Shown here: positions 1 to 6,589 of the stretch, piece by piece | How the letters are laid out: the number at the start of each line of letters is the position of its first letter | Numbering within the stretch: the stretch's first letter is position 1 | Assembly (NCBI GenBank): GCA_964519145.1 | Contig: CAZFHL010000022.1 | Coordinates: forward strand, 1 to 10,538 | DNA: 10,538 nt | Source of the DNA: CAZFHL01 sp964519145 | GTDB lineage: Bacteria; Patescibacteriota; Minisyncoccia; Phycocordibacterales; WO2-35-19 | Direction: 5' to 3' | Notes under the pieces: generated by a model | Databases searched by the model: none | What the model was told of the DNA's origin: nothing | What the model saw: the letters and a program-made list of their open reading frames with translations, nothing else | Position numbers and translations under genes: made by a program

Positions 1-2018
1 CTTTGCAAAACTTTTTAAATTTTAAAGAGATTTGGCCTAGTATGAAAACTATTGCTCTTACAGAAAATTATAGGTCAAATCAAAACATACTGGATGCTTC
101 TTTTTATATGATTGAAAATAATTACGAAAATGATGATTTACTAGATTTTAGGATTAAATTAAAATCTAATATAAAAGATGATAAAAAGAGTGTCGATGTG
201 TTTGCTTGCAATAGTATTGAAGCAGAAGAAAATCTTTTGGTATCTAAAATATCAGATATTTTAGATAATGATACCGACTCGAATATGGCTATTATTGTAA
301 AAAACAATGCGGAGATATCTAAGTTGATAGAAGTTATGAATACCAATGGGATTGAAGCTACAGCTGAAAGAGGAGTAGATATTTTTAAACATAGGATCGG
401 TAATATATTTTTTAATATCTTAAATTTTATTATTGATCCTTCGAATGTAGAAGCTCTATCAAATACTATTGCCTCGGGACTTTGGAGCCTTACTTTTGAA
501 GAAAGAATGGTCCTAATAAAAGAAATAAGAAAAGGTAATTTTGAAAAAATTGAAGAAAAAATACCGAATTTAAAAGAATTATTTTTATTTAAAAAAAGTG
601 CTTCGCCACTAGAATTTATCAAACAAATAGTAGATAGCTCTGGTTTAAATGAAATAATAATATCCAAAACTTCTTTTGTTGAAGTTTGGAGGTCTATATT
701 TAATTTGTCTAAAACCTTAATTTATTTAAAATCTATAGAGGATCCAGATGAATTGATAAAAGAATTGCTTATATATAAAACTTATTCAAATAAAAAAATA
801 GTAAAAATCAAAAGTGTGGATTCAAAGACTAGAGTGTTTATAATGACAGCTCACTCATCTAAAGGGCTAGAATTTGATTATGTTTTTATGCCTTATTGTA
901 ATGAAAATTTATGGATTAAAAAGATAAATAGAGAATATTTTTCTTTACCTATTATAAAAGAAAAATCAGATTTGAGCGATGAAAGGAGATTGTTTTTTGT
1001 GGCTTTAACTAGAGCCAAAAAGCATATATCTATAAGCTATGCTCTTTTAGATACAGAAAATTTGTCTTTAGAACCGGTTTGTTTTATATCTGAAATCGAT
1101 GATAAATATATAAATTTTGAAAAGGTAGGCGAATTTATCTTAAAAAAAGAAAGACCAAAAATAGCAGATGATATTAAAGATAAAATTGAAAAGATAAATT
1201 ATACAAAAAATACTTTGCTTGAAAGCGGGTTATCTGTCACTGCTCTAAACCATTTTTTGGAATGCCCAAGAAAGTTTTTCTTTAAAAGTATTTTAAAATT
1301 GCCAGAAGCACCAAATCCTCCTTCTGAAAAGGGTACAGCTATGCATGAAGCTATAGCAACACTATGGAATACTGATAGAAAAAATTTAGAAGAAAATATA
1401 AATTTGATGAAATCAGTCTTTAGTAAATTTATACAAAAATCTGCTATTAAAAGTATAGATAAAAAAAATATTTTGGAAGAAGTGGAGGTTTCTATGCCAA
1501 TTATTGCAAGATCTTTATTTAATCATTTTAATTCAGATCTTGATAAAAAAATTGAACATAGATTCGAATCATATTTTCAGCATAAATTTGCAAATGAAGA
1601 TATAGAAATAAAACTGCACGGGAGGTTTGATTTAATTTTGGAGGATAAAAACAGTGTCTTTGTTTATGATTATAAAACTAGAGAAGCAATGAGTGAAAAT
1701 GCCATAAAAGGCAATACTAAGAGTAGTGATGGAAATTATTTTAAGCAATTAGTTTTTTATAAAAAACTTTTATCTTCTAATAAAAGTTATTTGGGTAAAA
1801 ATATTATTCCATATTTAGTCTTTTTAAAGCCAGATATAAAAAAAGATTTTAAAAATGATATAAGCAAAGCTTGTCCGATAATTTCTCTACCTATTGAGAA
1901 TGTAGATATAGAAAATTTAGATAAAGATATAAAAAAACTTATAGATTTGGTCTGGAAAGGTGATTTGTTTGAATCAAAGTGCGGTGATTTAAAATGTGTC
2001 TATTGCAACAGTTTTTAA
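1..2018 (+). CDS. UvrD/PcrA-like superfamily 1 helicase with C-terminal PD-(D/E)XK nuclease domain (5' end missing)
   Basis: This is the C-terminal part of an ATP-dependent DNA helicase-nuclease; the walker motifs lie upstream of the window, so the first codon visible (TTG at 3) is not the start. Numbering from that codon, helicase motif IV is LTENYRS (19-25), motif V is TAHSSKGLEFD (282-292) and motif VI is DERRLFFVALTRAKK (326-340). A RecB/Cas4-type nuclease domain follows: H448 in GTAMHE, D543 in GRFD, D556 and K558 in YDYKT, and Q582-x3-Y586. C421 (ECPRK) plus C660, C665 and C668 at the extreme C-terminus resemble the split cysteine set that holds a 4Fe-4S cluster in AddB and Cas4, although the spacing C-x4-C-x2-C is not the usual C-x2-C-x5-C. 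The likely role is double-strand-break processing or repair. Family assignment is firm; the exact orthology (PcrA, AddA or a lineage-specific fusion) is not settled. Confidence 0.93.
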   Translation, partial: LQNFLNFKEIWPSMKTIALTENYRSNQNILDASFYMIENNYENDDLLDFRIKLKSNIKDDKKSVDVFACNSIEAEENLLVSKISDILDNDTDSNMAIIVKNNAEISKLIEVMNTNGIEATAERGVDIFKHRIGNIFFNILNFIIDPSNVEALSNTIASGLWSLTFEERMVLIKEIRKGNFEKIEEKIPNLKELFLFKKSASPLEFIKQIVDSSGLNEIIISKTSFVEVWRSIFNLSKTLIYLKSIEDPDELIKELLIYKTYSNKKIVKIKSVDSKTRVFIMTAHSSKGLEFDYVFMPYCNENLWIKKINREYFSLPIIKEKSDLSDERRLFFVALTRAKKHISISYALLDTENLSLEPVCFISEIDDKYINFEKVGEFILKKERPKIADDIKDKIEKINYTKNTLLESGLSVTALNHFLECPRKFFFKSILKLPEAPNPPSEKGTAMHEAIATLWNTDRKNLEENINLMKSVFSKFIQKSAIKSIDKKNILEEVEVSMPIIARSLFNHFNSDLDKKIEHRFESYFQHKFANEDIEIKLHGRFDLILEDKNSVFVYDYKTREAMSENAIKGNTKSSDGNYFKQLVFYKKLLSSNKSYLGKNIIPYLVFLKPDIKKDFKNDISKACPIISLPIENVDIENLDKDIKKLIDLVWKGDLFESKCGDLKCVYCNSF

Positions 2019-2719
2019 CTTTGGAGTATTAACTCTATTGCGCTTTTTAATTGGATGTAAGGATAACCTCCTTCTAGTTGATAATAGTCATTCTTTTTTG
2101 TATCTATGAGTACGCTATAAGGTGTACCAGATGCTCCAATTTCTTGCGCATTCTTAATATCAGATAATATTCTATTTTTATATTGACCACTATTTAAACA
2201 GACTTCAAATTTTTTAGTATCTATGTTTGTCAGAGAAGCAATTCTTGTAAGTTCTTTTGGATCCAAATTATTATTACTTGGTGTTATTTCATACAGTTTA
2301 TTTATATATTCCCAAAATTTAGTTTTACCACCAATTTCATTTGCACATTCTGTTGCTTCAGCTTCTTTTATTGCTTTGGAGTGGAGTTCTTCCATTGGAA
2401 AATGTCTATAAACCCAAGCAACTTTTCCTTGTTCGCCATATTCCTGCATTATGGTCTGTAGAGTTTTATGAAATTCTTTACAATAAGGACACTCTGTGTC
2501 AGAATATTCGACAATTACTATTCTTGCTTTAGGATTACCTAATATGTGATCATTGACATCTATCGGCCTTAAGGTGTCTCTTATATCTAGTGCAATATTT
2601 TCATTTGTTTCTTTTTGGTTTATGCTGGGTTTGTTTGTCTTTGTATTTATGTATATACTACCACCAATTATAATTCCAGCTATTATTATTGAAATTGGTA
2701 ATGATATTTTCTCTGACAT
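2015..2719 (-). CDS. Membrane-anchored DsbA-family thiol:disulfide oxidoreductase
   Basis: A 234-aa protein with an N-terminal membrane anchor (about residues 7-23, rich in Ile and Gly) followed by a polar linker and a thioredoxin-fold DsbA domain. The active site is C77-P-Y-C80 in SDTECPYCKEF, and the cis-proline loop is GTPYSVLI with P200. The segment GNPKARIVIVEYSD before the active site is typical of the DsbA/BdbD-like family. Two further cysteines, C125 and C174, could form a second structural disulfide. It probably introduces or exchanges disulfides in proteins outside the cell membrane. It is the last gene of the hisS-exonuclease run, 38 bases behind its neighbour, and its stop overlaps the stop of the convergent helicase gene by 4 bases. 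No strong SD precedes the ATG; an internal promoter-like pair lies just upstream. No DsbB or VKOR partner is in the window. Confidence 0.9.
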   Translation of the reverse strand: MSEKISLPISIIIAGIIIGGSIYINTKTNKPSINQKETNENIALDIRDTLRPIDVNDHILGNPKARIVIVEYSDTECPYCKEFHKTLQTIMQEYGEQGKVAWVYRHFPMEELHSKAIKEAEATECANEIGGKTKFWEYINKLYEITPSNNNLDPKELTRIASLTNIDTKKFEVCLNSGQYKNRILSDIKNAQEIGASGTPYSVLIDTKKNDYYQLEGGYPYIQLKSAIELILQS

Positions 2720-2746
2720 ATTTTTAATTTATCTTTTTATAATTAA

Positions 2747-2775
2747 ATTATATCATTTTAAAAAGGTAAGGTAAA
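2747..2775 (-). promoter_or_regulatory. Possible internal promoter before the DsbA-like gene
   Basis: On the minus strand TTTACC (2775-2770) and TATAAT (2752-2747) are separated by 17 bases. The pair overlaps the end of the exonuclease gene and would start transcripts near 2740, about 20 bases before the ATG. The region is so AT-rich that chance is possible. Confidence 0.35.
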
Positions 2776-3336
2776 ATTTAAACTGGTTGTAGATTCAGTA
2801 TTTTCCCATTTTTCTGTATCTAATTTTATTTCATTTAGATTTGGGCCCTCCTTAAATATTAGCTTTTTATTTAAAACCGCATATTCATAAATATCTTTTG
2901 TAATTTTTACATCATCAAGACAGTATTTTTTGACTTGTTCCTTTAATCCATCTCGCCACCATCTGATTGCGTCTAGTCCATGACCACTTTTGTTTATACC
3001 TAAAGTTCCTTCAGCTATTTGATCAAGCTTCATTCTCCTACCTGCACTTCTGTGCATTTCTTTTAATATGTCCAGACTTTTTATTTTGGTTAAATCGCCA
3101 CTATAATATTTGTTTAATAAAGGAATATCAAAATGATCACCATTAAAGGTGATTAATATGTCTGCTTTTTCAAAAATAGGCCACATATTATTAAATTCAG
3201 ATTGTTCAAATGCCTGATATTTGTCTGTGTCATAGTCATATAAACCAACCACAGATATATTTAAATCTTTTGGGTCGTTAGTCCCTGCTTCTTGAAAAGT
3301 ATTTGATGTTTCTATGTCAAAGACAATTTTTTTCAT
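2758..3336 (-). CDS. DEDDy-type 3'-5' exonuclease (RNase H-like, YprB/DnaQ-like superfamily)
   Basis: A 192-aa single-domain protein with the three exonuclease motifs in order: D7 and E9 in VFDIETS, D70 in NGDHFDIPLL, and Y138-x3-D142 in YCLDDVKIT. The tyrosine four residues before the last aspartate makes it a DEDDy enzyme, which uses two metal ions to remove nucleotides from a 3' end. The Pfam-like family is the predicted RNase H-like exonuclease group seen in YprB. Whether the substrate is DNA or RNA cannot be told from the sequence. It lies 23 bases downstream of hisS and 38 bases upstream of the DsbA-like gene on the same strand, so co-transcription with hisS is likely. There is no clear SD before its ATG. 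The last 30 residues (KLDTEKWENTES and on) are outside the catalytic fold. Confidence 0.85.
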   Translation of the reverse strand: MKKIVFDIETSNTFQEAGTNDPKDLNISVVGLYDYDTDKYQAFEQSEFNNMWPIFEKADILITFNGDHFDIPLLNKYYSGDLTKIKSLDILKEMHRSAGRRMKLDQIAEGTLGINKSGHGLDAIRWWRDGLKEQVKKYCLDDVKITKDIYEYAVLNKKLIFKEGPNLNEIKLDTEKWENTESTTSLNFTLPF

Positions 3337-3359
3337 AAATTTATATTATTTATCTTAAA

Positions 3360-4649
3360 TCATTTCAGGATATTTAAAATCTCATCTAAAGACACCTTAA
3401 ACTCTTCTGCGGTTTTCAAATTTTTTAAACTATATTTTTCTGTTTTTATTTCGTCTTCACCTAAAACCAAAACAAAAGGTACTTTGTTTTTATCTGCATA
3501 TTTTATTTTGTCTCCAAGTTTTTTGTCCGACAAGTCAACAGATACAAACAAGCCTTCATTTTGTAACTTTTCTGCCAATTTATAGCTTTCATCTAAAAAG
3601 TCCAGAGATAGTGGAGTAATATGTATTTGAGTTTTTGGCTTGTAATCTGGCAAAAGGCTATGAGTTTCCAAAAAGTCTTTTGCTGTTACATCTCCCATAC
3701 CAAAACCAAAAGCCGGCACCTTTTCCTTTCCAAAAATAGCTAGCAAATCGTCGTATCGTCCTCCACCAAAAAGAGATCTGTTGTTTTCCTTACTTGTATC
3801 AAAAAATTCAAAAACAATATCGGTGTAGTAGTCAAAACCCCGCATAAGAGTTGGTTTAAATTCTATATTTTTAATACCAACACTTTTTAATTTTTCCAAT
3901 ACACTCATTAGTTTTTTTACAGATTCATTTTCACTACCTATAAACTCTATCAATTTTTCGTTTGAATCCAAGAGATTTATAAAATCATCAGTTTTTTCTT
4001 TTAGAAATTCAGTTAAAAGGTTTTCAAATTCTTCTTTTGATATTTTTTCTTTTTTGTCTATTATTTTTGAGACTTTGTATCTTTCCTCTTCTCTTAAATT
4101 AAATCTCTCGTACAGTTCATTCAAGATTTTTCTATTATTTAAAAATATGACAAAATCAGAATCTTTGGCTCCAAAATTTTGCATTATTTTATAACCAAGT
4201 TTTATAACCTCAACTTCTGCCCAAATATTTTCCACACCAAAAATATCTACATTTAGTTGGTAGTGCTCACGGAGCCTGCCTTTTTGAGGTTTTTCGTATC
4301 TAAATAGATTTGGGATAGAATACCATCTGAGAGGGAATACAAGCTCTTTTTGTTTATGAGCTACCATTCTAGCAACAGTTGGAGTCATTTCAGGCCTGAG
4401 AGTCACTTCTCTCTCTCCTCGATCAATAAATGTATAAGTTTCTTTGCTAACTATTTCTTCTCCTGATTTTGCTTTGTAAAGCTCTGCTGGTTCTAAAATA
4501 GAGGCGTCATACTCTTCGTATCCAAAACTTTCTGCGGTTTTTCGCATCACATCAAAAATATAGTTTTGAATAAACTGATCTTTCGGATAAAAATCACGGA
4601 CACCTTTATAGCTTTTTGTGTCTAATTTTTTATTAAAAAATGAAAACAT
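3360..4649 (-). CDS. hisS: Histidine--tRNA ligase
   Basis: HisRS charges tRNA-His with histidine in the cytoplasm. The 429-aa protein has the usual length and order: YKGVRDFYP near the N-terminus (14-22), TLRPEMTP (83-90), class II motif 2 from FRYEKPQKGRLREH (116-129) to the DIFG end (135-138), the histidine-specific RGFDYYT (270-276), GGGRYDDLL (295-303), and an anticodon-binding domain from about 340 to the end. Motif 3 is unusual: after AFGFG the sequence reads MGDV where most HisRS have G-x-ER, so the usual arginine is absent at that place. It heads a minus-strand run with an exonuclease and a DsbA-like protein, and is divergent from uvrC. Its predicted promoter lies so close to the ATG that the mRNA would have only a few leader bases, and no SD is seen. 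Confidence 0.96.
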   Translation of the reverse strand: MFSFFNKKLDTKSYKGVRDFYPKDQFIQNYIFDVMRKTAESFGYEEYDASILEPAELYKAKSGEEIVSKETYTFIDRGEREVTLRPEMTPTVARMVAHKQKELVFPLRWYSIPNLFRYEKPQKGRLREHYQLNVDIFGVENIWAEVEVIKLGYKIMQNFGAKDSDFVIFLNNRKILNELYERFNLREEERYKVSKIIDKKEKISKEEFENLLTEFLKEKTDDFINLLDSNEKLIEFIGSENESVKKLMSVLEKLKSVGIKNIEFKPTLMRGFDYYTDIVFEFFDTSKENNRSLFGGGRYDDLLAIFGKEKVPAFGFGMGDVTAKDFLETHSLLPDYKPKTQIHITPLSLDFLDESYKLAEKLQNEGLFVSVDLSDKKLGDKIKYADKNKVPFVLVLGEDEIKTEKYSLKNLKTAEEFKVSLDEILNILK

Positions 4650-4658
4650 TATACTCTG

Positions 4659-4687
4659 ATTATATGTTATAATCTCTTAAAAAGCAA
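4659..4687 (-). promoter_or_regulatory. hisS promoter
   Basis: On the minus strand TTGCTT (4687-4682) and a perfect TATAAT (4664-4659) are exactly 17 bases apart. Transcription would begin near 4652, only about 3 bases before the hisS ATG at 4649, predicting a leaderless or nearly leaderless mRNA. The -10 box is one arm of an inverted repeat whose other arm is the -10 box of uvrC. Confidence 0.7.
4665..4673 (+). promoter_or_regulatory. uvrC extended -10 promoter
   Basis: TGTTATAAT is an extended -10 element (TG, one base, TATAAT at 4668-4673). No good -35 box is seen 17 bases upstream (AACATT), as is common where an extended -10 is present. The start would be near 4680, giving a leader of about 25 bases before the uvrC ATG at 4705. 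Confidence 0.6.
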
Positions 4688-4704
4688 AATAATTTGAAAG
4701 ATAA

Positions 4705-5964
4705 ATGGAAAATAAATTAATAAAAATTATAGATAAATTACCAAATTCTCCAGGAGTTTATTTTTTTATTGGTAATAAAAATACTATTTTATATATAGGT
4801 AAAGCTACTGATTTAAAAAGTAGAGTCAAGAGTTATTTTGCAAATAATTTGGCTGAAGCTCGTGGTTTCAAAATATCAAAAATGATTCAACTTGTCTCTA
4901 ATATAAAATTTCAAAAAACAGACTCTGTTTTAGAGGCTTTGATTTTAGAAAATTATTTGATCAAAAAACATCAGCCAAAATATAACACAAAAGAAAAAGA
5001 TGATAAAAGTTATAATTTTGTGATTATAACAAAAGAAAATTTCCCTAGGATACTGCTTTTAAGAAGTAGAGATATTTTAAATAAAAAAATGAAAAATGAA
5101 ATTATGGATTTTAAAATAGAAGAAAGCTTCGGACCATTTCCGATAGGGTCTAGCATTAAAGAAGCTTTAAAGATAATTAGAAAAATATTTCCATTTAGAG
5201 ATAAATGTATTCCTTTTAATCAAATTTCAAATAAAAATATTAAACCTTGTTTTAATAAACAATTAGGGCTTTGCCCTGGTGTTTGTGTGGGAGAAATAGA
5301 AAAAAAAGAATATCAAAAAACAATAAAAAATATAATTAGATTCTTTAAAGGACAAAAAAAAGATATTTTGAAAGATTTGAATAAACAGATGAAGGATTTT
5401 GTTAAGGAGATGAAATTTGAAGAAGCTAATAAAATTAAAAAACAGATATTTTCTATAAATCACATACAAGATGTTTTTCTAATAAAAAATAATTGGAATG
5501 AATTTTTGAATACCGAGAGTAATTCAGAAGATCTTTTCAGGATAGAGAGTTATGATATATCTCATACTTCTGGGCAAAATGTGGTTGGTGTAATGGTGGT
5601 AGTGGAAAATGGAGAGATAAATAAAAATGAATATAGAAAATTTAATATAAAAGATAATCCAAATAATAATGATCTAAAAAGTTTAAAAGAAGTTTTAAGC
5701 AGGCGACTTTTGCATAAAGAATGGAGATTTCCAAATTTAATAGTGGTGGATGGTGGAGAAAATCAAAAAAAACTTTTTGAGAAAATAATGGGAGAAAATA
5801 ATTTAAAAATACCAGTAGTTTCTGTGGTAAAAGACGGTAAACATAATCCAAGAGAGATTTTAGGAGGTAATCAATTTTTAAAATATAAAAGAGATATTTT
5901 GCTTTCAAATTTTGAAGCACACAGATTTGCCATATCTTTTCATAGAAAATTGAGAAATATATAA
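4705..5964 (+). CDS. uvrC: Compact UvrC-like excinuclease subunit
   Basis: UvrC makes the two incisions beside bulky DNA damage in nucleotide excision repair. At 419 aa this one is far shorter than the 550-610 aa usual in bacteria. Present in order are the GIY-YIG nuclease (PGVYFF 16-21, YIGKA 30-34, R40), the cysteine cluster C168, C182, C190 and C194 matching the iron-sulfur site reported for UvrC, a UVR segment (about 222-255), and the RNase H-like endonuclease with D284 (YDISH), D349 (VVDGG) and H406 (EAHRFAI), the Asp-Asp-His triad. Missing are most of the region normally between UVR and the endonuclease, and the entire C-terminal helix-hairpin-helix pair: the protein stops at FHRKLRNI. 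Nothing downstream in any frame resembles a lost tail, so this looks like a real short form rather than a frameshift. Only a weak SD (GAAAG) precedes the ATG. Confidence 0.9.
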   Translation: MENKLIKIIDKLPNSPGVYFFIGNKNTILYIGKATDLKSRVKSYFANNLAEARGFKISKMIQLVSNIKFQKTDSVLEALILENYLIKKHQPKYNTKEKDDKSYNFVIITKENFPRILLLRSRDILNKKMKNEIMDFKIEESFGPFPIGSSIKEALKIIRKIFPFRDKCIPFNQISNKNIKPCFNKQLGLCPGVCVGEIEKKEYQKTIKNIIRFFKGQKKDILKDLNKQMKDFVKEMKFEEANKIKKQIFSINHIQDVFLIKNNWNEFLNTESNSEDLFRIESYDISHTSGQNVVGVMVVVENGEINKNEYRKFNIKDNPNNNDLKSLKEVLSRRLLHKEWRFPNLIVVDGGENQKKLFEKIMGENNLKIPVVSVVKDGKHNPREILGGNQFLKYKRDILLSNFEAHRFAISFHRKLRNI

Positions 5965-5988
5965 TCGTTAAATTTTATTTTTAAAAAG

Positions 5989-5997
5989 TTATCCACA
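5989..5997 (+). promoter_or_regulatory. DnaA-box-like 9-mer
   Basis: TTATCCACA matches the strict DnaA box consensus TTATNCACA exactly. It lies 25 bases after uvrC. I see no second box nearby and no dnaA or dnaN, so this does not by itself mark an origin; it could be a regulatory DnaA site or chance. Confidence 0.4.
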
Positions 5998-6002
5998 CTT
6001 TA

Positions 6003-6031
6003 TGGCTAAAAAGCACAAAAAGATATATAAT
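6003..6031 (+). promoter_or_regulatory. Possible promoter of the structured transcript after uvrC
   Basis: A perfect TATAAT (6026-6031) lies 17 bases after TGGCTA (6003-6008), a poor -35 box. The start would be near 6038-6040, just before the hairpin at 6045. Confidence 0.35.
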
Positions 6032-6037
6032 TATATA

Positions 6038-6131
6038 AGCTCAAGGTCTTGCAATGTACTTGTAAGATCACACTCTTTCTCCTTGATTCAAGTCTCTTTT
6101 TGGGGCACACTCCGTTCGTGCCCCTTTTTTT
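6038..6131 (+). ncRNA. Candidate small structured RNA between uvrC and the 65-aa gene
   Basis: The stretch contains no convincing gene but has ordered RNA structure. A 10-base-pair hairpin (6045-6054 with 6060-6069, two G-U pairs, 5-base loop) is followed by a pyrimidine-rich single-stranded part, a short CTTGA/TCAAG inverted repeat (6082-6092), and a GC-rich terminator at 6102-6131. A TATAAT box sits just upstream. The expected product is about 90-95 nt. It does not match tRNA, tmRNA, SRP RNA or RNase P by eye. It could equally be the 3' untranslated tail of the uvrC mRNA. Confidence 0.4.
6102..6131 (+). terminator. Rho-independent terminator after uvrC / candidate RNA
   Basis: GGGGCAC (6102-6108) pairs with GTGCCCC (6118-6124) around a 9-base loop and is followed at once by seven T. 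The T-run is only on the plus-strand side, so it acts in the uvrC direction. Its stem is much richer in GC than the surrounding DNA. Confidence 0.85.
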
Positions 6132-6156
6132 ATATAAAAATATAAATTTTATAGAC

Positions 6157-6198
6157 TTGCAAATATATCTGTTATATTGTATTATAATGAGAGGAGGT
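6157..6198 (+). promoter_or_regulatory. Promoter and strong SD of the 65-aa membrane protein gene
   Basis: TTGCAA (6157-6162) and TATTAT (6180-6185) have a 17-base spacer; an overlapping TATAAT follows at 6183. The start would be near 6192, right at the SD AGGAGGT (6192-6198), which is 5 bases before the ATG at 6203. The SD is the best in the window. Confidence 0.6.
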
Positions 6199-6202
6199 CT
6201 GA

Positions 6203-6400
6203 ATGGACAATGCTTTTGTTCGTGTTATAGCAACAGTTTTAGCTGTATGCTTTTTAGCAACTTCTGTTTTTCGTAGAAGTGGTTTAAAGGAGAGAGATTT
6301 TGGACAAAATTTAATTCTTATTATTTTATTTCTTTTCGTAGCTATTGCTATGTTTAAAAATCTTGCTGCAGAATTTGAATTTCTTTTAAAAAAGATTTGA
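6203..6400 (+). CDS. Small two-helix membrane protein of unknown function
   Basis: A 65-aa protein that I do not recognise. It has two hydrophobic stretches: about residues 4-22 (with VIATVLAVCFLATSVF) and 35-52 (NLILIILFLFVAIAMF). Between them lies a charged turn, RRSGLKERDFGQ, and the C-terminus ends in lysines. This pattern suggests a helical hairpin in the cytoplasmic membrane; the positive residues of the turn and tail point to a cytoplasmic turn, but the tail is positive too, so topology is uncertain. The consensus SD, own promoter and following terminator support that it is a real gene in its own unit. It is the only gene here ending in TGA. It shows no toxin signature beyond small size and hydrophobicity. 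Confidence 0.75.
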   Translation: MDNAFVRVIATVLAVCFLATSVFRRSGLKERDFGQNLILIILFLFVAIAMFKNLAAEFEFLLKKI

Positions 6401-6433
6401 TTTAGTTTCTTAATTTGTATTTATGTTGTTTTT

Positions 6434-6461
6434 AAAAACTAGTTTTTACGCTAGTTTTTTT
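6434..6461 (+). terminator. Terminator of the 65-aa gene
   Basis: AAAAACTAG (6434-6442) pairs with CTAGTTTTT (6451-6459) around an 8-base loop, ending in a T-run to 6461. The stem has only two GC pairs, so it is a modest terminator. Being symmetric, it could also act weakly on the minus strand. Confidence 0.55.
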
Positions 6462-6540
6462 AATTCCATTTTTAGTTTTATTATAATTCCAAATAAATTA
6501 TAAGAAAGCTAATCAAATCTAAAGTTATTTATAAAAAATA

Positions 6541-6573
6541 AAAACCCTAAATTATACAATTCTTTAGGGTTTT
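6541..6573 (-). terminator. Terminator of the 152-aa gene
   Basis: On the plus strand AAAACCCTAAA (6541-6551) pairs with TTTAGGGTTTT (6563-6573) around an 11-base loop. Read on the minus strand it lies 17 bases after the stop at 6590 and ends in a T-rich tract. It could also catch plus-strand readthrough. Confidence 0.75.
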
Positions 6574-6589
6574 TTAATAGTATTTCTAC

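Noticed and set aside
122..667. Long minus-strand open frame (181 codons) inside the helicase gene
   Set aside because: It lies fully opposite a clear UvrD-like coding region, has no SD or family match, and its Ser/Ile/Phe/Leu-rich product is what the antisense of AT-rich coding DNA gives.
2223..2774. Three plus-strand open frames opposite the DsbA-like gene
   Set aside because: All are antisense to a gene with a clear CPYC active site and none has an SD or a recognisable domain.
5263..5920. Two minus-strand open frames inside uvrC
   Set aside because: Antisense shadows of UvrC; products rich in Phe, Tyr and Leu with no motif.
6002..6276. Small frames starting MAKKHKK (6002) and at 6049 in the uvrC downstream gap
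   Set aside because: They run through the GC-rich terminator, have no SD, and the second overlaps the 65-aa gene that has a perfect SD.
6203..6460. TGA read as glycine or tryptophan (recoded CPR genetic code)
   Set aside because: The single TGA stop ends a small gene sensibly just before a terminator, and no conserved Gly or Trp in the long genes falls on an in-frame TGA.
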